Positions 26,972 through 43,977 of a DNA stretch of 64,000 bases are shown piece by piece. This DNA comes from Ectothiorhodospira mobilis (lineage in GTDB: Bacteria > Pseudomonadota > Gammaproteobacteria > Ectothiorhodospirales > Ectothiorhodospiraceae). Made by a program: the position numbers and the translations under genes. Location: positions 124,001 to 188,000 of the forward strand of contig NZ_FOUO01000002.1 in the NCBI RefSeq assembly GCF_900114895.1. Direction: 5' to 3'. Numbering within the stretch: position 1 is the stretch's first letter; every line of letters starts with the position of its first letter. The notes under the pieces are model-generated. The model was not told where the DNA came from, searched no databases, and saw only the letters and a program-made list of their open reading frames with translations.

Positions 26972-27316
26972 ATGAAGACCCTGATCGTCATCAATGATCC
27001 GCCCTACGGCACCGAACGCCTGTACAACGGCCTGCGCCTGGCGCAGACCCTGCTCCAGCGCGGCAACGAGGTGACCGTCTTCCTCATGGGGGATGCGGTT
27101 GCCGGGGCCAAGCGCGGTCAGAGCACACCGGACGGTTTTTACAACGCCGAGCGCATGGTGAAGGGGATCACCACCAAGGGGCGGGTGCTGCTCTGCGGTA
27201 CCTGTATGGATGCCCGTGGCCTCACCGAGGAGGAGGTGGTGGAGAGGGCCGAACGCAGCACCATGGATGCCCTGGCCGAGGCCACCGAGCAGTCGGAGCG
27301 GGTCCTGGTGTTCTGA
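26972..27316 (+). CDS. DsrE-family protein
   Basis: 114 aa single-domain DsrE/F-like fold, cytoplasmic. It opens [20 protein letters not shown], then [10 protein letters not shown], typical of the family. Cys75 and Cys78 form a CxxC in [11 protein letters not shown], where many relatives carry a sulfur-handling Cys. Family members transfer persulfide sulfur or are uncharacterised. It stands alone rather than in a dsrEFH set, so a direct role in sulfur oxidation is not shown. It follows sbtA by 56 nt. Confidence 0.85.
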   Translation: MKTLIVINDPPYGTERLYNGLRLAQTLLQRGNEVTVFLMGDAVAGAKRGQSTPDGFYNAERMVKGITTKGRVLLCGTCMDARGLTEEEVVERAERSTMDALAEATEQSERVLVF

Positions 27317-27383
27317 GCCGGCTCCCCCGGCCGGCGTGCTGGATGGGGTATCATGCATCCACCATCCAAATCCCGCTGAAGAC

Positions 27384-29732
<2,349 letters not shown>

Positions 29733-29754
29733 AGGGGCGCCCCGGGGGCGGCGG

Positions 29755-30123
29755 ATGCACGAGGTATCGCTGGCGCGGGAGATCCTTCGCATCCTGCAGC
29801 AACAGGCCCGGGAGCGGGGGTTCGAGCGGGTCCACCGGGTGCATCTGGAGCTGGGCCCCCTGAGCTGCGTCGACCCCGAGGCCCTGGCCTTCGCCTTCGG
29901 GGCCGTCAGCGCCGGCACCCTGGCCCGGGGGGCGCACCTGGAGTTGCACCGCCCCCCGGCCCGGGGGGCTTGCCGCCTTTGCGGCTGCGGGTACACCATG
30001 GATTCCCTGGTGACCCCCTGTCCCCGCTGCGGTGGGCCGGGCCGGATCCTGAGCGGTCTGGAGATGCGGGTGCGGGACCTGGAGGTGAGCGGGGGGGATC
30101 CGGGGACATCGAGGGAGGGCTGA
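29755..30123 (+). CDS. hypA: Hydrogenase nickel incorporation protein HypA
   Basis: 122 aa. It delivers nickel, with HypB, to [NiFe]-hydrogenase large subunits. MHEVSLAREIL has the N-terminal His2/Glu3 used for nickel. The zinc-binding Cys pairs are CRLCGCG and CPRCGG (about residues 75-95). It overlaps nothing and ends 3 nt before hypB. First gene of hypABFC. Confidence 0.95.
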   Translation: MHEVSLAREILRILQQQARERGFERVHRVHLELGPLSCVDPEALAFAFGAVSAGTLARGAHLELHRPPARGACRLCGCGYTMDSLVTPCPRCGGPGRILSGLEMRVRDLEVSGGDPGTSREG

Positions 30124-30126
30124 GGC

Positions 30127-30951
30127 ATGTGCACCACCTGTGGCTGTGACGACCATTCCCCCCTTCGCATCGACGGGGGCCCCCTCCATTCCCACGGGCA
30201 GGAGCAGACGCGCAGCGTCCCCGTGGAGGCGGATCTGCTGGCGCGCAACGACGCCCATGCCCGGGCCAACCGGGAACGCTTCGACAGCTCGCGGGTGCGG
30301 GCCCTGAACCTGGTGTCCAGCCCCGGTTCCGGCAAGACCGCGCTGCTGGTGGCCACCCTGGAACGCCTCTCTGGAGAGATCCCCATGGCGGTGATCGAGG
30401 GGGATCAGGAGACCCAGCGGGACGCCGACCGCATCCGCGCCACCGGCGTGGCGGCGGTGCAGATCAACACCGGCAAGGCCTGTCACCTGGACGCCCACGG
30501 CGTGGGGCATGCCTGCGAGCACATGAACCTCCCCAAGGGTGGGCTGCTGTTCATCGAGAACGTGGGCAACCTGGTCTGTCCCGCCGCCTTCGATCTGGGG
30601 GCGCATCAGCGCGTGCTGGTGCTCTCGGTCACCGAGGGGGATGACAAGCCCTTCAAGTATCCGGACATGTTCCGCACGGCCGACGCCCTGGTGATCAACA
30701 AGCTGGACCTGTTGCCCCATGTGGATTTCGACCTGGCGGCCTGCGAGGCCCAGGCCCGGCGGCTGAATCCGGACATGGTCGTCTTCCGGCTCTCGGCGCG
30801 CACCGGGGAGGGGCTGGAGGACTGGATGGACTGGCTGCGCGCCCATGGGCACCAGACCGGGAGCGTTGAAGAGGATGAACTGGAGACCCTGCGCCGCCGG
30901 GTGGCGGAACTGGAGGCCCGCCTGCAGCGGGCCGGTCTCATGTCCTCCTGA
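30127..30951 (+). CDS. hypB: Hydrogenase nickel incorporation GTPase HypB
   Basis: 274 aa. N-terminal MCTTCGC high-affinity nickel motif; P-loop SSPGSGKTALL near residues 63-73; GTPase motifs EGDQETQRDA and INKLDLLPH; internal metal site with CHLDAH and CEHMN. There is almost no His-rich tract. The C-terminus carries an extra heptad-like tail (about residues 245-270, DELETLRRRVAELEARLQRA) that looks like a short coiled coil. Confidence 0.95.
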   Translation: MCTTCGCDDHSPLRIDGGPLHSHGQEQTRSVPVEADLLARNDAHARANRERFDSSRVRALNLVSSPGSGKTALLVATLERLSGEIPMAVIEGDQETQRDADRIRATGVAAVQINTGKACHLDAHGVGHACEHMNLPKGGLLFIENVGNLVCPAAFDLGAHQRVLVLSVTEGDDKPFKYPDMFRTADALVINKLDLLPHVDFDLAACEAQARRLNPDMVVFRLSARTGEGLEDWMDWLRAHGHQTGSVEEDELETLRRRVAELEARLQRAGLMSS

Positions 30952-30960
30952 AGGGGTGGC

Positions 30961-33276
30961 ATGACGGTGAGCGCAGAACGCCTGCGGCTGATCCTCCAGG
31001 GGCGGGTCCAGGGGGTGGGGCTGCGGCCCTTCGTGCGGGACCTGGCCTGGGCCCTGCACCTCTCGGGCTGGGTGCGCAACCGCGGGGACCAGGTGGAGCT
31101 GGAGGTGCAGGGCCCCGTGACGGGGCTGGAGACCTTCATCCAGCGCCTGCTGCAGCACCCGCCCCCGGGGGCACGGGTGGAGACCCTGGTGCGGCGCACC
31201 GTGCCCGCCGAGGCGGGGGCGGGGGATTTTCTTGTCCTGGGGAGTGTCCCCGGGGCCATCACCCGGGGCCCCGGCGCGGACCGCGCCGTGTGCGGGGACT
31301 GCCTGGCGGAACTCTTCGATCCGGGGAACCGGCGTTATCGTCATCCCTTCATCCACTGCACCCGCTGCGGTCCGCGCTACAGCCTGATCACCGGGCTGCC
31401 CTATGACCGCGCCCGCACCACCCAGGCGGACTTCCCCCTCTGCGCGGCCTGTGGGGCGGAATATGCCGATCCCGCAAACCGTCGCTGCCACGCCCAGACC
31501 CTGGCCTGTCCCGACTGCGGCCCGCGGCTGCGGCTGCGGGACGCCCGGGGCCGTGATATCGACGGTGACGACCCCGTGGCCGCCGCCATGGCGCGGCTCG
31601 CGCAGGGGGCGATCCTGGCCCTCAAGGGGGTGGGGGGGTACCAGCTGCTGTGTAACGCCCGTGATGCCGAGGCGGTGGCGCGCCTGCGCCGGCGCAAGCG
31701 GCGTCCCGTCCAGCCCATGGCGCTGATGGCGGCGGGCAGCGCGTCCCTGGGGGCGGTGGCGGAGGTGGGCCCGGAACGGGTGCGGCGGCTGCTGGAGGAT
31801 CCGGCCCGGCCCATCGTGCTGCTGGAGAAGGCGCCGGGGGCGGATGCGGCCCTGCCGGGGGTGGCGCCGGAGGTGCCCTGGCTGGGGGCCATGCTCCCCG
31901 CCAGCCCCCTGCACTACCTGCTGTTCCACGAGGCGGCGGGCCGGCCCGCGGGCACCGACTGGCTGCAGGCAACGCAGGGGATGCTGCTGGTGTGCACCTC
32001 CGGCAACCTCCATGGAGATCCCCCGGTGCTGGAGGATGGGGCGGCCCTTGAATGCCTGGGGACGGTGGCGGACCTCTTCCTCGGCCACGACCGGCCCATC
32101 CGCCACCGGGTGGACGACAGCGTCATGCAGTTGCGCGGCGCCCGCCGCGTGATGGTGCGCCGCGCCCGGGGCTACGCCCCAAAGCCGCTGCCTCTGCCCA
32201 TGGAGGGGCCCTCCGTGCTGGCCCTGGGTGGGGCGCTGAAGAACACCTTCTGCCTGACCCGGGGCGACCGGGCCTTCGTTTCCCCCCACCAGGGGGACCT
32301 GGATACGCCCCAGGCCTGCCGGGCCCTGGAACGGGCAGTACGGGACGCCCTGGACCTGCTGCAGGGAGCGCCCGAACTCATCGCCTGCGATCTGCACCCG
32401 GATTTCTTCAGCACACGCCTGGCGGTGCGCCTGGCCAACGAACGGGGGGTGCCGCTGCTGGCGGTACAGCATCATCATGCCCATCTGGCGGCGGTGCAGG
32501 CGGAACACGCCCTGGAGGGGCCGCTGCTGGGGCTGGCCCTGGACGGCTACGGGCTGGGCACCGACGGCGGTGCCTGGGGGGGTGAACTCCTGCTGCTGGA
32601 GGGTACGGACTTTTGGCGCCTGGGGCATCTGCGCCCCCTGGCCCTGCCCGGCGGGGACCGGGCCGCCGTCCAGCCCTGGCGCATGGGGGCCTCGGCCCTG
32701 CACGCCCTGGGCCGGGGCGGGGAGATCCCGGGGCGCTTCCGCAGCCAGCGCCTGGCGCCGGACATCCGCAGGCTGCTGCACCGGGGCGTGGGCTGCCCCG
32801 AGACCACCAGCCTGGGGCGGCTGTTCGATGCCGCCGCGGGCCTTTTGGGGGTGCTGGAGGTCTCCGGGTATGAGGGGGAAGCGGCCCTGCGCCTGGAGGG
32901 CCGGGCCCAGGGGCACGGCCCGATGCCGCCGTTGTCGGGGGGATGGCATCTGCAGGGCGGGGTGCTGGATTTCGCCCCGCTGCTGGAGTGGCTCAGCACC
33001 CCGCAGCGGGATGCGGGGGAGGGGGCCGCGGTGTTCCACGCCACGGTGGCCCAAGGGCTGGCGGCCTGGGTGCTGCAGACGGCTGGGGAGCGGCGGCTGG
33101 GGAGGGTCGCCCTGGCCGGTGGGTGTGTGCTCAACCGCCTGCTCATGACGGACCTGCGCAGCCGTCTGGAGGAGGGCGGCCTGCGGGTCTACGAGCCGGT
33201 GGCCCTGCCCCCGGGGGACGGGGGGCTGAGCCTGGGGCAGGCCTGGGTGGGGATCTGTCATCTGCGGGAACTGTAA
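30961..33276 (+). CDS. hypF: Carbamoyltransferase HypF
   Basis: 771 aa. Makes the carbamoyl group that becomes the CN ligands of the [NiFe] site. Domains in order: acylphosphatase (LQGRVQGVGLRPFVRD, residues 11-90), two zinc fingers (CGDCLAEL to CTRCGPR and CAACGAEY to CPDCGPR, about 110-185), YrdC-like (from about 205) and Kae1-like carbamoyltransferase with HHHAH near residue 503. All are intact. Its partner HypE is not encoded in the window. Confidence 0.96.
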   Translation: MTVSAERLRLILQGRVQGVGLRPFVRDLAWALHLSGWVRNRGDQVELEVQGPVTGLETFIQRLLQHPPPGARVETLVRRTVPAEAGAGDFLVLGSVPGAITRGPGADRAVCGDCLAELFDPGNRRYRHPFIHCTRCGPRYSLITGLPYDRARTTQADFPLCAACGAEYADPANRRCHAQTLACPDCGPRLRLRDARGRDIDGDDPVAAAMARLAQGAILALKGVGGYQLLCNARDAEAVARLRRRKRRPVQPMALMAAGSASLGAVAEVGPERVRRLLEDPARPIVLLEKAPGADAALPGVAPEVPWLGAMLPASPLHYLLFHEAAGRPAGTDWLQATQGMLLVCTSGNLHGDPPVLEDGAALECLGTVADLFLGHDRPIRHRVDDSVMQLRGARRVMVRRARGYAPKPLPLPMEGPSVLALGGALKNTFCLTRGDRAFVSPHQGDLDTPQACRALERAVRDALDLLQGAPELIACDLHPDFFSTRLAVRLANERGVPLLAVQHHHAHLAAVQAEHALEGPLLGLALDGYGLGTDGGAWGGELLLLEGTDFWRLGHLRPLALPGGDRAAVQPWRMGASALHALGRGGEIPGRFRSQRLAPDIRRLLHRGVGCPETTSLGRLFDAAAGLLGVLEVSGYEGEAALRLEGRAQGHGPMPPLSGGWHLQGGVLDFAPLLEWLSTPQRDAGEGAAVFHATVAQGLAAWVLQTAGERRLGRVALAGGCVLNRLLMTDLRSRLEEGGLRVYEPVALPPGDGGLSLGQAWVGICHLREL

Positions 33277-33319
33277 CGGGGCGGTGACCGCCGCTGCGTA
33301 TCACCATCGGAGGTGCCCC

Positions 33320-33580
33320 ATGTGCCTGGCTGTGCCGGCTGAGGTGAAGGAACGACTGCCGGGGAATCACGCCCGGGTGGACCTGGGAGGCGTGTGCAAG
33401 ACGGTGAGCACCGTCCTTTTGGAGCAGGTGGCGGTGGGGGATTATGTCCTCGTGCACGTGGGTTTTGCCATCAGCCGCCTGGATCCGGAGGAGGCCAGTC
33501 GTACCCTGGAGACGATCCGGGCCCTGGGGGAGATGGGCGATGGGGGTTCACCCCCCACTTGCGATCCTCCCCACGGCTAA
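33320..33580 (+). CDS. hypC: Hydrogenase maturation chaperone HypC
   Basis: 86 aa. MCLAVPAEV gives the essential Cys2 and the family start; AVGDYVLVHVGFAISRLD is the conserved second half. HypC works with HypD to assemble Fe(CN)2CO and load it into the large subunit. A GGAGGT ribosome binding site precedes the ATG at 33320. The last 15 residues (GDGGSPPTCDPPHG region) extend beyond usual HypC and contain an extra Cys. hypD and hypE, which usually follow, are missing; the convergent metK comes next. Confidence 0.93.
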   Translation: MCLAVPAEVKERLPGNHARVDLGGVCKTVSTVLLEQVAVGDYVLVHVGFAISRLDPEEASRTLETIRALGEMGDGGSPPTCDPPHG

Positions 33581-33672
33581 AGCCGGGGTTCCCGGGCAAC
33601 ACGGGCGTGTCCGCGGCCCCAGGTGAAAGGGAAGGGCCCCTGCGGGCACCCTGTGCACGGGTTTGGGCCAAC

Positions 33673-33707
33673 AAAAAAGGGCCGGGAGGGGTCGTCCCTC
33701 CCGGCCC
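33673..33707 (-). terminator. Rho-independent terminator of gsmt-sdmt-metK
   Basis: A perfect 12-bp stem (33679-33690 with 33696-33707) with a 5-nt loop; on the minus strand it is followed by six T (33678-33673). It is the second of two hairpins downstream of metK. Confidence 0.85.
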
Positions 33708-33720
33708 TTGCCGATCCCGG

Positions 33721-33748
33721 GCCGCCCCGGGGACATCCCCGGGGCGGC
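33721..33748. terminator. Second perfect hairpin downstream of metK
   Basis: GCCGCCCCGGGG (33721-33732) pairs with CCCCGGGGCGGC (33737-33748) around the loop ACAT. It lies 14 nt after the metK stop, immediately before the true terminator. No T tract. It may stabilise the 3' end or act as a back-up for either strand. Confidence 0.55.
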
Positions 33749-33762
33749 GGGTTTGCACGGGA

Positions 33763-34920
<1,158 letters not shown>

Positions 34921-34968
34921 GTTGTTGGCTTCTCCTGGGATGGTGTTGGGATCGGGGCGAAGGATGCC

Positions 34969-35808
34969 TTACGCCTTGCGGAAGCGGAAGATGCCCCAGC
35001 AAAGATAGCCGGCATTGCCGCCGTCGACCCAGTGTTGCAGACCTTTCTTCATGCGGCTGATGTAGTCGTCGGAGATCAGGCCCTTGAGGCTGTCCTCACG
35101 GGATTCCAGCTCCTTGAGCACGCGGCCGTAGTGGCGCGGCAACTGGCGGGTGTGGTCCTCGAAACCGATCTCTTCCAGACCCGCCTTCTTCGCGGCCTCG
35201 CGGTAGAACCCGGGGGAGCCCAGGGTCTCCAGGTGGATGCGGTCGTAGATGGGCTGCAGCTTGTCCTTGGGGGCGTCATCGGTCTGCATGGGGTCGGTGA
35301 AGATGAAGACCCCGCCGGGCTTGAGCACCCGGGCCACCTCTTCCACCACCTTGGTGCGGTTGCCGCTGTGCAGGATGGCGTCCTGGGACCAGACGATATC
35401 GAAGCTGTTGTCCTTGGCCGGGATGTCCTCGAAGCTGCCATCCCACACGTCGATGAGGTGGTCCAGCTTCTGGGCCTTGTTCATCTCACGGTCGCGCTCG
35501 TTCTCCACCTCGGAGAGGTTCAGCGCGGTCACGTGGCAGCCGAAGGTGGAGGCCAGGTAGCGGGCGGCGCCGCCGTAACCGGCGCCCACGTCCAGGACCT
35601 TGGCATCCTTGGAGGGCTCGCCCAGCAGGTCGCCCATGTGGGCCACGGTGCGGCGGCTGGCGTCGGGGATCGGCTCGTCGTCGGATTCGTACAGGCCGAT
35701 GTGGATGTCCTCACCGCCCCAGACGCGGAAGTAGAAGTTGTCGGCGTCTTCGCTGTTGTAGTAGTCGCGGGCGGTGGCGACGGCACCATCATACTGATTG
35801 CTCATCAT
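34969..35808 (-). CDS. Sarcosine/dimethylglycine N-methyltransferase (SDMT)
   Basis: 279 aa cytoplasmic SAM-dependent methyltransferase that converts sarcosine to dimethylglycine and then glycine betaine. SAM motif I is VLDVGAGYGGAARYLA (about residues 71-86); N-terminal ATARDYYNSEDADNFYFRVW and the middle IVWSQDAILHSGNRTK match the halophile SDMT family. The first ATG (35806-35808) overlaps the GSMT stop by four bases (ATGA), giving translational coupling; a second ATG follows at once. GGGAGAG lies just upstream. Confidence 0.93.
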   Translation of the reverse strand: MMSNQYDGAVATARDYYNSEDADNFYFRVWGGEDIHIGLYESDDEPIPDASRRTVAHMGDLLGEPSKDAKVLDVGAGYGGAARYLASTFGCHVTALNLSEVENERDREMNKAQKLDHLIDVWDGSFEDIPAKDNSFDIVWSQDAILHSGNRTKVVEEVARVLKPGGVFIFTDPMQTDDAPKDKLQPIYDRIHLETLGSPGFYREAAKKAGLEEIGFEDHTRQLPRHYGRVLKELESREDSLKGLISDDYISRMKKGLQHWVDGGNAGYLCWGIFRFRKA

Positions 35809-36620
35809 TTCTCTCCCATATAGCGTTTGTCGGCCACGTGGATGAAGAAGTCCGGTTCGGCTTCGTGGTAGGTCTCCTTGAAGTCACCGAAGGTCTCGAT
35901 GTTCTGGAAACCCACCTCGCGCATCAGACGGCGCACGTAGGCCTTGCGCAGGGGGTACATGTTCAGGTGATACACGGAGTTGTCGGGGAAGGCGTAGCGG
36001 AAGCGGGCCAGGCCGTCATCCACGTGCTCGGGATGCACCGAGACGTTGTCGCCGCAGTAGTAGAAGGTGTGGGCGCTGGAGTAGCCGTGGTCCAGGATGG
36101 CGTCGTAGTTGCGCTGGTCCAGGATGAGCACGCCGTCGTGGTTCAGGGCGGCGTAGAACTCGGCCAGGGCCTTGCGGCGGTCATTCTCGTTGAACAGGTG
36201 GGTGAACGAGTTACCCAGGCAGACCACGGCGTCGTAACGGCCGTAGATGTCGCGGTTGAGTTCGCGCCAGTCGGCCTGGGTAGTGCGCAGGATGTGGCCC
36301 CGCTTGCGACCGTTCTCGAAGGCCTTGACCAGCATCTCGGGGGCGCCGTCGACGCTCACCACGTCGAACCCGGCCTCCAGCAGACGGATGGAGTGGAACC
36401 CGGTGCCCGTGGCCGCGTCCAGCACGCGCTTGGCGCCGCGCTCCTTGAGGACGTCGATGAAGAAGCTGCCTTCGCTCTTGGCGCGGCTGTCCCAATCGAT
36501 CAGGTCATCCCACTTGTCGACAAAGGAGTCCACGTACTCGTTGACGTAGTTGTCGGTGTCCCGGCGCTCGATGGGCTTGTCGCCGAAATCCTGTTCTGTG
36601 TTGGCTGTTGCGTTGGACAT
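35805..36620 (-). CDS. Glycine/sarcosine N-methyltransferase (GSMT)
   Basis: 271 aa. Catalyses glycine to sarcosine and dimethylglycine, opening de novo betaine synthesis for osmoprotection. SAM motif VLDAATGTGFHSIRLLEAGF begins near residue 66; YDAVVCLGNSFTHLF and LILDQRNYDAIL are family blocks. The N-terminus is acidic, as in halophile proteins. A GGGAGAG ribosome binding site precedes the ATG. First gene of gsmt-sdmt-metK, with a long gene-free region upstream. Known from Ectothiorhodospira/Halorhodospira and other halophiles, mostly extreme ones. Confidence 0.94.
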   Translation of the reverse strand: MSNATANTEQDFGDKPIERRDTDNYVNEYVDSFVDKWDDLIDWDSRAKSEGSFFIDVLKERGAKRVLDAATGTGFHSIRLLEAGFDVVSVDGAPEMLVKAFENGRKRGHILRTTQADWRELNRDIYGRYDAVVCLGNSFTHLFNENDRRKALAEFYAALNHDGVLILDQRNYDAILDHGYSSAHTFYYCGDNVSVHPEHVDDGLARFRYAFPDNSVYHLNMYPLRKAYVRRLMREVGFQNIETFGDFKETYHEAEPDFFIHVADKRYMGEK

Positions 36621-37973
<1,353 letters not shown>

Positions 37974-37978
37974 ACCAT

Positions 37979-38008
37979 GGGCCCGCCGCCGGGGGAGGTG
38001 GCGGGCCC
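37979..38008 (+). terminator. Hairpin downstream of flavodoxin
   Basis: GGGCCCGCC (37979-37987) pairs perfectly with GGCGGGCCC (38000-38008) around a 12-nt loop, 6 nt after the stop. No T tract, so termination is uncertain. Confidence 0.5.
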
Positions 38009-38038
38009 AAGGCCGTGATCGTCGCCATGGCGCGTTGA

Positions 38039-41919
<3,881 letters not shown>

Positions 41920-41924
41920 TCCCC

Positions 41925-41952
41925 GGTGCGGGCTGCCCAGGCGGCCCGCACC
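41925..41952 (+). terminator. Hairpin after enolase
   Basis: GGTGCGGGC (41925-41933) pairs with GCCCGCACC (41944-41952), 5 nt after the eno stop, with no T run. A partial terminator or RNA-stabilising hairpin ahead of ftsB. Confidence 0.45.
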
Positions 41953-42023
41953 CCGCCGGGCCCGCAGGGCGGCAGGATCCACTGAGCGGGCACGCCCACG
42001 TCCCGACGCACAGGACCGCATCC

Positions 42024-42320
42024 ATGCGATGGCTGACGGCGCTGCTGCTGGCACTGCTTTTGGGCCTGCAGTACAAATTGTGGTTCGGCGAGGGCGGCCT
42101 GCTGGAGGTGTACGAGTTGAACCGGGCCCTGGAGCGCCAACGGGCGGAGAACCGGGAGCTACGCAGCCGCAACGAGGCCCTGGAGGCGGAGGTGCGGGAC
42201 CTGAAGACGGGCCTGGAGGCCATCGAGGAACGGGCCCGCCGGGACCTGGGGATGATCGCCGAGGACGAGGTCTTCTTCCAGGTGGTGGACCCCGAGGATA
42301 TTCGCAACGATGAACCCTGA
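42024..42320 (+). CDS. ftsB: Cell division protein FtsB
   Basis: 98 aa bitopic inner-membrane protein of the FtsQLB divisome complex. One N-terminal membrane helix (residues 3-19, WLTALLLALLLGLQYKLW), then a heptad coiled coil (about 28-70), then the FtsB tail RRDLGMIAEDEVFFQVV. Located between eno and ispD as in E. coli; overlaps ispD by 11 nt. Confidence 0.93.
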   Translation: MRWLTALLLALLLGLQYKLWFGEGGLLEVYELNRALERQRAENRELRSRNEALEAEVRDLKTGLEAIEERARRDLGMIAEDEVFFQVVDPEDIRNDEP

Positions 42321-43035
42321 TCCGCGTTTCTGGGCGGTGATCCCCGCCGCCGGGGTGGGCAGCCGCATGCAGGCGGACCGCCCCAAGCAATACCTGCCCC
42401 TGGCGGGGGAGACCGTGATCCAGCACACCCTGGGGGTCTTCCTGCGTCATCCCGCCGTGGCCGGGGTGGCGGTGGCCATCAGCGCCGGGGATCCCTATTT
42501 TCACCGCCTGGGCATCACGGCGCACAAGCCCCTGCGGGTGGTGGACGGTGGCGCCGAACGCTGCCACTCGGTGCTCAACGCCCTGCGGGGCCTTGCGGAA
42601 CTGGCCCACCCCCAGGACTGGGTCCTGGTGCACGACGCGGCGCGTCCCTGTCTCAGCGACCGGGACCTGGAGACCCTGATGCAGACCCTGCGGGACGACC
42701 CGGTGGGGGGGATCCTGGCCACGCCGGTGCGGGACACGAAGAAACGCGCCACCCCCGACGGGCGCATCGCCGCCACCGTGGACCGATCCCAACTGTGGCG
42801 CGCCTTCACCCCGCAGATGTTCCGCCTGGACCCCCTGCGCCAGGCCCTGGAGCGGGCCCTGGCGCAGGGTTTTCTGGTGACGGACGAGGCCTCCGCCATG
42901 GAGTACGCCGGCCTGGCGCCGCGCCTGGTGGAGGGCAGCGCCGAAAACATCAAGATCACCCGCCCGGAGGACCTGCCCCTGGCGGAATTCTACCTGGCCC
43001 GCCGCCGGGCGCCCCACACGGAGGAGACCCCATGA
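42310..43035 (+). CDS. ispD: 2-C-methyl-D-erythritol 4-phosphate cytidylyltransferase
   Basis: Non-mevalonate isoprenoid pathway enzyme, feeding carotenoid, quinone and bacteriochlorophyll tail synthesis. 241 aa. [20 protein letters not shown] is the nucleotidyltransferase motif; [12 protein letters not shown] and ATPVRDTKK are conserved. ATGA overlap with ispF. Confidence 0.96.
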   Translation: MNPDPRFWAVIPAAGVGSRMQADRPKQYLPLAGETVIQHTLGVFLRHPAVAGVAVAISAGDPYFHRLGITAHKPLRVVDGGAERCHSVLNALRGLAELAHPQDWVLVHDAARPCLSDRDLETLMQTLRDDPVGGILATPVRDTKKRATPDGRIAATVDRSQLWRAFTPQMFRLDPLRQALERALAQGFLVTDEASAMEYAGLAPRLVEGSAENIKITRPEDLPLAEFYLARRRAPHTEETP

Positions 43036-43514
43036 ACCTGCGCATCGGCCACGGCTTCGATGTCCACGCCTTCACCGAGGGGGATCACCTCATCATCGGT
43101 GGGGTGCGCCTGGAACACGACCGCGCCTTCGCCGCCCATTCCGACGGGGATGTCCTGGTCCACGCCGTGTGTGACGCCCTCCTGGGGGCGGCGGCCCTGG
43201 GGGATATCGGCCGCCATTTCCCGGACACGGACCCCGCCTACCGGGGGGCCGACAGCCGCGTCCTGCTGCGCCGGGTGGTGGAGGAGATCCAGGCCCGCGG
43301 CTGGCGTGTGGGCAACGTGGACGCCACCGTGGTGGCCCAGGCGCCGAAGATGGCCCCCTACGTGGAGCGCATGCGCGCCCATCTGGCCGAGGATCTGGGG
43401 GTGACCCCCGCCGAGGTGAACGTCAAGGCCACCACCACCGAACGCCTGGGTTTCGAGGGGCGCCGGGAGGGCATCTCCGCCCACGCCGTGGCCCTGCTCC
43501 AGGGGCGGGACTGA
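43032..43514 (+). CDS. ispF: 2-C-methyl-D-erythritol 2,4-cyclodiphosphate synthase
   Basis: 160 aa zinc-dependent cyclase, the next but one step after Isp[11 protein letters not shown] carries the Asp/His zinc ligands, [18 protein letters not shown] and [11 protein letters not shown] are family signatures, and [17 protein letters not shown] closes the protein. Last gene of the eno-ftsB-ispD-ispF run; convergent with fdxA, 4 nt apart. Confidence 0.97.
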   Translation: MNLRIGHGFDVHAFTEGDHLIIGGVRLEHDRAFAAHSDGDVLVHAVCDALLGAAALGDIGRHFPDTDPAYRGADSRVLLRRVVEEIQARGWRVGNVDATVVAQAPKMAPYVERMRAHLAEDLGVTPAEVNVKATTTERLGFEGRREGISAHAVALLQGRD

Positions 43515-43518
43515 GGGC

Positions 43519-43842
43519 TCAGCGCTCCAGGTAACGGCGCTTGTCCGGGCGCCCGTTCCACTCGTCCGCGTCCGGCGGCGGGTCCTTGCGCCGGTGGATC
43601 ACCGGCCATTCCCGGGCCAGCTCGGCGTTCAGGGGGATCATCGGCTCCTGCCCCTCGGGTACCTCGTCCTCGGGCACGATGGCATGGGCGGGGCACTCCG
43701 GCTCGCACAGGGCGCAGTCGATGCATTCATCGGGATCGATCACCAGGAAGTTGGGCCCCTCGTGGAAGCAGTCCACGGGGCACACCTCCACGCAATCGGT
43801 GTACTTGCAGCGGATACAGTTCTCCAGCACCACGAAGGTCAT
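43519..43842 (-). CDS. fdxA: FdxA-type 7Fe ferredoxin
   Basis: 107 aa. Two cluster-binding regions: [18 protein letters not shown], whose altered spacing indicates a 3Fe-4S plus 4Fe-4S pair, and [12 protein letters not shown]. The C-terminal extension (about residues 60-107) is typical of Azotobacter-type ferredoxin I. Commonly found beside mutS, as here. The ATG at 43840-43842 gives [17 protein letters not shown]; upstream frame is discarded. Confidence 0.95.
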   Translation of the reverse strand: MTFVVLENCIRCKYTDCVEVCPVDCFHEGPNFLVIDPDECIDCALCEPECPAHAIVPEDEVPEGQEPMIPLNAELAREWPVIHRRKDPPPDADEWNGRPDKRRYLER

Positions 43843-43977
43843 CGCGCGCCTCCCGTACTCCTGCGGTGCGGTCCACCCCGCCGGGGATGCCCCGGGCGGG
43901 GTCCACGCCCCGCGGGATGTGCGCGGGGCTAAGCAGAGCATAGTCCCCGGCCGGGGGGATTTCGAGGCGCCGCCCCG

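Noticed and set aside
29755-33580. Hydrogenase structural genes next to the hyp genes
   Set aside because: No large- or small-subunit hydrogenase motif is found anywhere in the window.
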